A DNA stretch of 64,000 bases from CAYNZV01 sp965217095 (GTDB lineage Bacteria; Latescibacterota; UBA2968; UBA8231), in NCBI GenBank assembly GCA_965217095.1, contig OZ244235.1:5394001-5458000 (forward strand), given 5' to 3'. This document shows positions 1 through 7,059 of this stretch, one piece after another. Position 1 is the stretch's first letter, and the number at the start of each line of letters is the position of its first letter. The position numbers and the translations under genes are program-made. Below the pieces are notes generated by a model that had not been told where the DNA came from, searched no databases, and was given only the letters and a program-made list of their open reading frames with translations.

Positions 1-1
1 A

Positions 2-310
2 CATTTCCATGACCTCGGCCAAGGTCGACGGATTAAGGACGTCGAGTTTAGTTTCGCACGTTCTGGAAATCTCGACTGGTCCCTGCGAGCCTTAACCCCT
101 GGGAATGACTCTATAGACGACGATACGTCGAATTCCCTCAGTGGTGAAAACGTGCTCCAGGAGCAGCAGCAGCCCGGGGGCTGCAAATCTCCCCCATCCG
201 CCCCCCGATCAACCCGACGAATTGCCCCAACCTCCGGGCAAGAAAATGTCTTTGTCCCAATCTACTGCTCAGGCCCACTAAACCCCGTCGTACTTCGTTC
301 GCTAAAATAA
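2..310 (+). CDS. Open frame cut by window start, unknown protein (C-terminal part)
   Basis: Frame 2 is open from the first base to a TAA at 308-310, about 102 codons with no start visible, so the 5' end would lie outside the window. The predicted sequence begins with residues such as HDLGQGRRIKDVEFSF and has a mixed acidic and polar composition followed by a Pro/Ser/Arg-rich tail. I recognise no family. Support is only the length of the open frame; the Pro/Arg-rich tail could be read-through of non-coding DNA. From 311 to 581 I see no gene on either strand. Confidence 0.3.
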   Translation, partial: HFHDLGQGRRIKDVEFSFARSGNLDWSLRALTPGNDSIDDDTSNSLSGENVLQEQQQPGGCKSPPSAPRSTRRIAPTSGQENVFVPIYCSGPLNPVVLRSLK

Positions 311-581
311 AAGCAACGGGTGCGGAGAGCGATAGGGAAAATGCTCCGCCTTGTGAATTGACCAATGCCGGCTCTGCGGACTAGAAGTAAGCCTATTCGG
401 TGCGGATGTAGGCGAACTAGAAGTCGAAATCATATTCGGGGGTAAGGCGACACATTGGACCAAGCAGCAGCGCCGCCTTTTGTGTCTTGTACTCATTCAC
501 TACTCGCTCCCCATCCGGATGACGATATCGCGGAAACCGCTCACGGACGTCGCCGAGGATATTCGACAACGGACCCCGACG

Positions 582-1289
582 CTAGGCCTTTTCGAACAAG
601 TAGAAATCTGAGCGAGAAGTATCGTCCGGATCGTTGGGATCATATGGGTATCCATTTTCGATAGTCCGGGCAAGATGCCATTCGTGTCGATTGTCGGCGA
701 CCCACGGCTCAAAGTTTCGATGTTTTTCGTGATAATTGGTGGGCGTTTCGAGATTGCTCGAGTATATCACCACATATCTCGTAGCGGCATCAAAAAGGTT
801 TGTCATGTACTCATGGAACACGTCGTTCTCTACAAGATGAAACAAGACATCTATGGATAGTGCCATATCAGCACGCAATGGGGGTGTAGACGACTCAAAA
901 GCCTTATCGCAGTAAAGGTTGAATCTTTTGGTGGAATCTTCCTTGAACTTGTGCTTGCACAATTCTATGGCCGTTGGGGACACATCGAGTCCGACATAGG
1001 AGGGGTAGTCAACAAGTGAAAGTTGGTTGCCATCCCCACAACCAAACTCGATCACTGAAGTCACATCGTATTCTTTTATCAGTTTGTTGAGAATCTCGGC
1101 TTTGAATAAAGCAAGTCGTCCGTACGAGCCTGAGCCAGAAGTGCCACCTTCTCGGTAACGCCTTTCCCAGTAGTCAGAAACTCCGGGGAATGGGCCGCAG
1201 TCTGCTGGCCCAAACAGTGCCCGCTTGGCGTCCACCAGAAGAGGTCCGATTAAAGGAACGGATTTAACGATCTGTTTAACATTAATCAT
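582..1289 (-). CDS. Class I SAM-dependent methyltransferase
   Basis: A protein of about 235 aa with a Rossmann-type methyltransferase core. Motif I is VIEFGCGDGNQL (about residues 79-90), followed by the acidic residue of motif II in YVGLDVSPTAIELC (D102), and a motif-IV-like stretch ADMALSIDVLFHL. This is the pattern of small-molecule or sugar methyltransferases; the substrate cannot be read from the sequence. The first ATG is at 1289; an in-frame TTG at 1418 would add 43 residues that look unlike the family, so I prefer 1289, though no strong ribosome binding site sits close to either. Its base composition looks less GC-rich than the operon that follows, which may mean transfer. Confidence 0.8.
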   Translation of the reverse strand: MINVKQIVKSVPLIGPLLVDAKRALFGPADCGPFPGVSDYWERRYREGGTSGSGSYGRLALFKAEILNKLIKEYDVTSVIEFGCGDGNQLSLVDYPSYVGLDVSPTAIELCKHKFKEDSTKRFNLYCDKAFESSTPPLRADMALSIDVLFHLVENDVFHEYMTNLFDAATRYVVIYSSNLETPTNYHEKHRNFEPWVADNRHEWHLARTIENGYPYDPNDPDDTSRSDFYLFEKA

Positions 1290-1713
1290 ATCTAGTTGTT
1301 GACTCAGAAGTTTGGCCTCCCCGCAATATAACGGCAAAGCCCACAACCTCGCCGTATGGATATCGGCACTGGCCTTCTTGATGTTGGCACGAAGTCGGAT
1401 CCAGCAGTCCGGCTGCAAAATGCCTGCGGCGAGGGCTGCTTGTCAGTTCAGGCCTTTAATTGTTGTTTTTATTTCAGTTGAGGGCAGCGGTGTTGCGCAT
1501 CACGGGTGAGGTCATGGCGACCGAACCCATCGCATGGCCTTGTCCTCGCGGGCTTGCTGCGACCAACGATAGTGGCGTTTATACGCCGACGCGGCAGGAG
1601 CGTGGGCCATGACCGGCGATACGTGCGGCGCTGTCTTACGCTCCCCGGGGTGCGATGAGACATTGACCTCGCGGCTGCCACAGGATAGCCATTGAACAAT
1701 TTCGAGGTGTCAA
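1290..1713. other. Divergent intergenic region without a gene
   Basis: About 420 bases between the divergent methyltransferase and the catabolic operon. No credible coding frame is seen on either strand. It must carry the operon promoter; TTGACC near 1663 could be a -35 element, but no matching -10 is convincing. GAGGTG at 1704-1709 is the ribosome binding site for the TTG start at 1714. Confidence 0.45.
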
Positions 1714-2544
1714 TTGAGCAATGCTCATCCAGATATCGATCGCGAATTGCGTTTTTTCACAGTCGAAAACGAACATCCGCGGAATCTGACCCACCAGCAG
1801 ATTCGTGATTTCAACGAGCTGGGTTTTGTCTTCCCTCTGGACGTGTTCACCCCGGAAGAAACCACCGTAAACCGGAGCTACTTCGACAACCTGATGGCGG
1901 AAGCAGCCATGCGGGGACATACCAGCTATTCGATCAATGGCTGGCACAAGTACTGCCGGGGTATCCACGACTTGGTCACCGAGAAACGCATACTCGACTA
2001 CGTTCAGGATCTGCTCGGCGATGACTTGATCTGCTGGGGCACCCACTACTTCAACAAGATGCCAGGTGACGACAAGAAAGTATCATGGCATCAGGATGCG
2101 TCTTACTGGCCGTTGACGCCCAGCAAGACAGTGACCGTGTGGTTGGCCGTCGACGATGCCGACGACACAAACGGAGCCATGCAGGTAGTGCCGAAATCCC
2201 ACCTGCACGGCCAGATCGATTTCGAATCCAGCACCGAGGAAGAGAAGAATGTGCTCGGACAGTCGGTACGAAGTCCGCTACGATACGGGGACGCCCCGGT
2301 GGCGTTCGAGATGAAAGCAGGCCAGATCTCGCTGCACACCGACCTGTTGCTTCACGGTTCGGAGCCCAACCGCTCCACGCGTCGGCGGTGCGGACTAACG
2401 ATGCGGTTTGTTCCACCCGACGTGCTCGCCCACAAAGGCTGGAACAAAAACGGCGTGATTTGCAGGGGGCAGGATCCCTCGGGACACTGGGCGAACAACC
2501 CGCAGCCCACGGGTGAACAGATACCAGAGCCAACAAATAAATGA
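1714..2544 (+). CDS. Phytanoyl-CoA dioxygenase family protein (Fe(II)/2-oxoglutarate oxygenase)
   Basis: 276 aa, first gene of a tightly packed six-gene operon. It has the double-stranded beta-helix iron site: H126-Q-D128 in SWHQDASYW, and a distal His in LLHGSEPNRS (H214), followed by Arg residues (R219/R220/R224) suited to binding the 2-oxoglutarate carboxylate. Members hydroxylate small molecules with Fe(II), O2 and 2-oxoglutarate; the substrate here is unknown. The start is TTG at 1714, four bases after a GAGGTG ribosome binding site. Its stop overlaps the next gene by four bases (ATGA). With a CoA-transferase, a hydratase and an SDR downstream it probably opens breakdown of an organic acid or alcohol (inference). 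Confidence 0.9.
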   Translation: MSNAHPDIDRELRFFTVENEHPRNLTHQQIRDFNELGFVFPLDVFTPEETTVNRSYFDNLMAEAAMRGHTSYSINGWHKYCRGIHDLVTEKRILDYVQDLLGDDLICWGTHYFNKMPGDDKKVSWHQDASYWPLTPSKTVTVWLAVDDADDTNGAMQVVPKSHLHGQIDFESSTEEEKNVLGQSVRSPLRYGDAPVAFEMKAGQISLHTDLLLHGSEPNRSTRRRCGLTMRFVPPDVLAHKGWNKNGVICRGQDPSGHWANNPQPTGEQIPEPTNK

Positions 2545-3374
2545 TTTCCGACCTCGACATATACCTCTTCGATCTACGCGGATACCTGCTGCTGGAGGAG
2601 GCTCTCGCCGCAAGCGAAGTCGCCGCCTGCAATGCCATCCTGGACGACCTCCGTTCTACCAAACCGGGGGAGTGGAACGGCTATGTCCACGGACACTTTT
2701 TTTCCAGCAAAACCGAGGGGCTGAATCTGCAGCAGATCTACGAGGCCGGCGATCCGTTCGAGAAACTGATCGACCACCCTTCGTGGATCGAGCACGTGAG
2801 ACATTTCGTCGGCGGCGAAGGTACTTTCGACTACAATCACGGTCCCCTGTTCATCGACGAGAACTTCGCCAACATACGCGGGCGCGGTGAATCGATCGGC
2901 ATCCATTCAGGGCCGGTTCCGTGGATAAAACGGTGCCAGTTTCAGGTACAGAATCAACGTTTCAACTGCGGGCAGATCAACGTGGTTGTCGCGCTTACCG
3001 ATATCGGACCGGGTGACGGAGCGACGGTAGTGATCCCATCGAGCCACAAGTCGAATTTCGTGCATCCCGAGTTCGAGAAGGCGCGCATGGGCAAGGACGG
3101 CGGTTCGGCGGAGGGCGTTACCGGCGCCATCGAGCTGCACATGAAGGCGGGTGATGTGGCTCTGTTCGTGGACGCGATCTGTCACGGATCGGCCAGGAGA
3201 GTGAAAGACGGAGAGCGACGGAATGTTGTTTACCGGTACGGGCCTTCGTGGGGATTCTTCCGGCACGGGTACCGACCGTCGAAGGAGCTGCTTGACCGGT
3301 TGACTCCGGAGCGCCGTCAGATCGTCTGGCCGCACGACAAGATTGCCGGCAGTCCGTACAAGGCGGGTCTATGA
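2541..3374 (+). CDS. PhyH-like protein with H-x-G in place of H-x-D
   Basis: 277 aa, translationally coupled to both neighbours by ATGA overlaps. The fold is PhyH-like: the core segment ALTDIGPGDGATVVIPSSHK and the distal motif ICHGSARR (H215, R219/R220) are clear. Where the family carries the iron ligands H-x-D, this protein reads IHSGP (H122-S-G124), so the Asp is replaced by Gly. In known non-haem iron halogenases such as SyrB2 the same position is Gly/Ala and leaves room for halide. Similar HxG variants seem common among PhyH-like proteins of environmental bacteria, so halogenation must not be assumed; altered iron binding or another chemistry is equally possible. Confidence 0.85.
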   Translation: MISDLDIYLFDLRGYLLLEEALAASEVAACNAILDDLRSTKPGEWNGYVHGHFFSSKTEGLNLQQIYEAGDPFEKLIDHPSWIEHVRHFVGGEGTFDYNHGPLFIDENFANIRGRGESIGIHSGPVPWIKRCQFQVQNQRFNCGQINVVVALTDIGPGDGATVVIPSSHKSNFVHPEFEKARMGKDGGSAEGVTGAIELHMKAGDVALFVDAICHGSARRVKDGERRNVVYRYGPSWGFFRHGYRPSKELLDRLTPERRQIVWPHDKIAGSPYKAGL

Positions 3375-4909
3375 GCACCCGCTTTCTCGACGCCGATGAG
3401 GCGGTAGCTCTAGTGCCGGATGGAGCGACAGTCGGACTTATCGGTGGTGGAGGCGGACTGGTCGAGGCGTCTCTTTTGCACGAGCACACGGAGAAGCGGT
3501 TCCTGAACACCGGGAAGCCGAAGAACCTCACCTGCATTCATGCCCTCGGCATCGGCGACCGGGAAGCGCGCGGCATGAACCGGTTTGCCCACGAGGGTAT
3601 GGTGCGGCGAGTAATCGGCGGTCACTGGGTTTGGTCGCCGCGAATGCAGCGACTGGCGCGGGAAAACAAGATCGAGGCCTACGTGCTGCCCGGCGGTGTG
3701 TTGATGCAGCTGATGCGCGAGGTCGCTGCCAAGCGGCCGGGTCTCATCACGCACGTCGGGTTGGGAACCTTTGTCGATCCACGACTCGATGGCGGTAAAA
3801 TGAACGAAGCAGCCAAAGAGCCGCTGGTCGAGCACATCACCATCGATGACAAAGACTATCTGCGTTACCTGCCAATCCCGGTAGATGTGGCGTTGCTCAA
3901 AGGTTCAACCGCGGACGCCGACGGCAACATCAGCCTCGATGAGGAGCCGGCCAATCTGGAGATCTACGCGATGGCCGCGGCAGCTCACAACTCGGGCGGG
4001 ACGGTCATCTTCCAGGTCAAACAGAAGGTTCCTTCCGGCTCCCTGCCGGCCCGGGCAGTGCGGATTCCAGCAGCCATCGTCGACGTCGTGGTGGTCGATC
4101 CGGAACAGCGGCAGGGGTATGATTTGGTTTATGATCCCGCCATTTCAGGTGAGCGAAGGGACGAGTCACACCAACCGGTTCACCTGGAGTTCTCGGTACG
4201 TCTCGCAATCGCCCGCAGGGCTGGCCAGGAACTAAGGGATGGTGCGGTTATCAACTTCGGGTTCGGCATTCCCGACCACGTGGCTTCGATCATCGAGTCC
4301 GAAGGACGGCAGGATCGCTACTACCAGACCATCGAGCACGGTACCTACGGCGGCAGCCTGCTCACCGGGACCCTGTTCGGTTACGCACGGAATCCAACCT
4401 GTATGATCGACGCGCCGTCGCAATTCGATTTCTATTCGGGCGGCGGACTGGATATCGCATTCCTCGGTTTTGGCCAGATCGATCGCGCCGGCAACGTCAA
4501 CGCTTCTAAGCTGGCGGGAACGACGGTTGGTCCGGGCGGATTCATCGACGTCGCCCAGAATGCCCGCAAGACTATTTTCTGCGGTACCTTCGATGCCAAG
4601 GGCACAAAGATCACCACTGGTGACGGACGTTTGGAAATCGCGGCGCCGGGCAACGTACGCAAATTCGTCGATGATGTGGACCAGATTACGTTCTCGGGCG
4701 AACAAGCGCTCCTGCAAGACCAGGAGGTACTCTATGTTACCGAGCGTGCCGTTTTCCGACTCACTAGAGAAGGACTAGTGCTGACCGAAGTAGCGCCGGG
4801 TATCGACCTGCAACGGGACGTATTGGAGCAGATGGATTTCACGCCGATCATACCTCAGCCTCCCGCGGTCATGGACACTGAGATATTTACGGATACAGTT
4901 CATGAATGA
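3371..4909 (+). CDS. Acyl-CoA:carboxylate (3-oxoacid/propionate-type) CoA-transferase
   Basis: 512 aa, the size of a fused alpha-beta family I CoA-transferase. The N-terminal half carries the glycine-rich loop GLIGGGGGLVEASLL near residue 25. The C-terminal half carries FGFGIPDHVA and the catalytic Glu in TIEHGTYGG (E322), which forms the glutamyl-CoA thioester in this family. It swaps CoA between an acyl-CoA donor such as acetyl- or succinyl-CoA and a free acid. Overlap with the preceding gene is ATGA. In this operon it probably activates the acid made by the two PhyH-like enzymes, feeding the MaoC hydratase and SDR next door. Confidence 0.92.
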   Translation: MSTRFLDADEAVALVPDGATVGLIGGGGGLVEASLLHEHTEKRFLNTGKPKNLTCIHALGIGDREARGMNRFAHEGMVRRVIGGHWVWSPRMQRLARENKIEAYVLPGGVLMQLMREVAAKRPGLITHVGLGTFVDPRLDGGKMNEAAKEPLVEHITIDDKDYLRYLPIPVDVALLKGSTADADGNISLDEEPANLEIYAMAAAAHNSGGTVIFQVKQKVPSGSLPARAVRIPAAIVDVVVVDPEQRQGYDLVYDPAISGERRDESHQPVHLEFSVRLAIARRAGQELRDGAVINFGFGIPDHVASIIESEGRQDRYYQTIEHGTYGGSLLTGTLFGYARNPTCMIDAPSQFDFYSGGGLDIAFLGFGQIDRAGNVNASKLAGTTVGPGGFIDVAQNARKTIFCGTFDAKGTKITTGDGRLEIAAPGNVRKFVDDVDQITFSGEQALLQDQEVLYVTERAVFRLTREGLVLTEVAPGIDLQRDVLEQMDFTPIIPQPPAVMDTEIFTDTVHE

Positions 4910-4996
4910 GATCCCCCGCCCGAGTTCGAGTTGATGCACGGGGAAACAACAAACTGGAACCTCTTCTTGAGGACGCAAGCTGCGAGGAAACGAGAG

Positions 4997-5431
4997 ATGT
5001 CAAAGTTCCACGTCGAAAAAGGTCAGGGGGCGAACTTCACCAAGACCATATCGGAAAGCGATGTCTACATGTTCGCGGGTATTACCGGAGATTTTTCGCC
5101 CAACCACGTGAACAAGGCGTACATGGAAAAGTCATCCTACGGAAAGCTGATGGTACATGGGGCGCTGCTCGTGGGATTCATGTCCACCGCGTCCACCATG
5201 GCCATCGCCCACACGCGCGAAGCGACGGAGACGCCGGTGTCGGCGGGCTACGACAAGATACGATTTCTGAAACCGGTTTTTCTCGGAGACACGATAACCA
5301 CCCGCTACACCATCGCCGAAGTCGAAATTGAACGAAAACGGTCCCACGCCGAACTGGAGATCACCAATCAAGATGGCGAGCTCGTTGCTGTCGGCCGGCA
5401 CATCCTGCAATGGATTCCGAACGCACCGTGA
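4997..5431 (+). CDS. MaoC-like (R)-specific enoyl-CoA hydratase
   Basis: 144 aa hot-dog-fold protein. The signature AGITGDFSPNHVNKAY supplies the catalytic dyad D32 and H37, followed by YGKLMVHGALLVGFMS, both typical of R-hydratases. They add water to the double bond of trans-2-enoyl-CoA. A TTG at 4931 would add 22 residues, but the ATG at 4997 has a GAGGAA ribosome binding site seven bases upstream and begins at the usual family N-terminus, so I chose it. It follows the CoA-transferase and overlaps the SDR gene by 22 bases, consistent with a short CoA-ester pathway. Confidence 0.88.
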   Translation: MSKFHVEKGQGANFTKTISESDVYMFAGITGDFSPNHVNKAYMEKSSYGKLMVHGALLVGFMSTASTMAIAHTREATETPVSAGYDKIRFLKPVFLGDTITTRYTIAEVEIERKRSHAELEITNQDGELVAVGRHILQWIPNAP

Positions 5432-6165
5432 CGGACAGTTTCGATCTCCAGGATCAGAAGTTCATCGTCACCGGCGCCGCCAAGGGAATCGGGTTGGCTA
5501 TCAGCCACAGGTTTGCCGAGCTGGGTGCGAGGGTTTCAGGATGGGATCTGAAGGTTGCCGACATTCGTTCCGACTCGGCGTTCGCGCACGTCGTACAGGT
5601 AGACGTCACCGATGCTGATGGCGTAGGTGTAGCGACAAAGGAATCCATCAGCGCCCTGGGCGGGCTACACGGCATGATCGCCAATGCCGGAATCAGCGGA
5701 CCGACCAAACCGGTTTGGGAGTACACCCTGGCCGAGTGGGATCGCGTGATTCACGTCGATCTCACCGGCGTGTTCGTCTCCACTCACGCGGTGCTCGGCC
5801 ATCTGCGGCAGGAAGGGTACGGCAGGATCGTGGTCATCGCATCGATTGCCGGCAAAGAAGGCAATCCCGGTGCCTGTGCCTACGGTGCCGCCAAGGCCGG
5901 CGCCATCGGTTACGCGAAGGGTCTCGCGCGCGAGCTCCAACCCTCGAACATAACCGTCAACTGTATCGCGCCGGTCATCGCTGAGACCGACTTGATGCGG
6001 GAAATGACCGCTGGATACATCAAGGAGAAGAAAGCCCTGATTCCGATGGGACGGTTCAGTTCTACGAACGAGATCGCCGACATGACAGCCTGGGTGGCGA
6101 GTCCGCGTTGCTCGTTCACCACCGGTCAGGTTTTTGATGTGTCCGGGGGCAGAGCGACCTACTAA
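5410..6165 (+). CDS. Short-chain dehydrogenase/reductase
   Basis: 251 aa classical SDR. The dinucleotide motif is TGAAKGIG (21-28), the structural motif NAG is at 92-94, and the catalytic Ser-Tyr-Lys is S145, Y158, K162. It should oxidise or reduce a hydroxyl/keto group with NAD(P). The ATG at 5410 lies inside the MaoC gene; a GTG at 5428 would give the four-base overlap used elsewhere in this operon and would cost only six residues, so the exact start is open. After the hydratase, a hydroxyacyl-CoA dehydrogenation is plausible (inference). Its TAA stop shares a base with the next ATG (TAATG). Confidence 0.92.
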   Translation: MDSERTVTDSFDLQDQKFIVTGAAKGIGLAISHRFAELGARVSGWDLKVADIRSDSAFAHVVQVDVTDADGVGVATKESISALGGLHGMIANAGISGPTKPVWEYTLAEWDRVIHVDLTGVFVSTHAVLGHLRQEGYGRIVVIASIAGKEGNPGACAYGAAKAGAIGYAKGLARELQPSNITVNCIAPVIAETDLMREMTAGYIKEKKALIPMGRFSSTNEIADMTAWVASPRCSFTTGQVFDVSGGRATY

Positions 6166-6995
6166 TGAGAGAGCTGGTGCTGGACGATCTCTGCATCCAT
6201 CAGGTTTGCGTCTGGAAGCAATGCGATTTTTCGACAGCGCTGGAGTGCCTTGCCAGGCACAGCGTCACAAAGACAGCGATCTGGCGACCGATGCTGGATG
6301 ACGCCGGTCTACCGGACGCCAAAAGGGCGCTAAGGGATTCGGGGGTTTCGGCCATCGCCATATGCGCCATGGTTCTCCATGACCCCCAAAGTGAGCTAGA
6401 CGAGGCGGCGCAGCACAAAACCAACCTCGAGATTCTAGAACAGGCGGCCGAGCTGAATGCGGAGTCAGTGATCACCATAACCGGTGGCTTGCCGCGCACC
6501 GGTACCGACCTGTCGGCGCAAAAAGACGTGGCGGCGCGCGAGCTGGAACGGCTGATTCCGGCGGCGAGAGAATGTGGACTAAGGATGAATCTAGAGCCGT
6601 TACATCCGATGGTGTGCGGTTTTCGTTCGGTGATCTCGACCCTCGACGAGGCTTGCGAGATGGTAGATAAACTCGACTGTCCCGACGTGCTTGGGGTCGC
6701 GGTCGATTCCTACGCGTTGTGGTGGGACCGGCGATTGGAAGCGCAGATTGTCGGCGCCGGTGCCCGTATCAACAGTTTCCACGTGTCGGACTGGCTTGCG
6801 GATACCGTGGACGTCCGGTTGGACCGAGGTATGCCAGGGGATGGTCAAATCGACAACCCACGGATCAGGTCGTGGGTTGAACAAGCGGGGTATAACGGGC
6901 CGGTCGAGGTGGAGATCTTTTCGGAACGATACTGGTGGCGCCAGTCGCCGGACACGGTCGTAGCAACGATCTGCGAGCGGCTGACCTTTCTGTAG
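6165..6995 (+). CDS. Sugar phosphate isomerase/epimerase-like TIM barrel (AP endonuclease 2 family)
   Basis: 276 aa xylose-isomerase-like barrel, last gene of the operon, starting in a TAATG overlap. Metal-site segments typical of the family are visible: MNLEPLHP (acidic ligand), GVAVDSYALWW, INSFHVSDW and the C-terminal GPVEVEIFSERYW. These proteins isomerise or epimerise sugars and related hydroxyketones with a divalent metal. Three more such barrels occur in this window, each beside different partners. Nothing shows its substrate. Confidence 0.88.
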   Translation: MRELVLDDLCIHQVCVWKQCDFSTALECLARHSVTKTAIWRPMLDDAGLPDAKRALRDSGVSAIAICAMVLHDPQSELDEAAQHKTNLEILEQAAELNAESVITITGGLPRTGTDLSAQKDVAARELERLIPAARECGLRMNLEPLHPMVCGFRSVISTLDEACEMVDKLDCPDVLGVAVDSYALWWDRRLEAQIVGAGARINSFHVSDWLADTVDVRLDRGMPGDGQIDNPRIRSWVEQAGYNGPVEVEIFSERYWWRQSPDTVVATICERLTFL

Positions 6996-7059
6996 GCGTT
7001 GCGAGCCGCCGCGCACGTGTGGGTTTCACTCGCCCTTTGCCAGTTCGCACGGCCGACGT

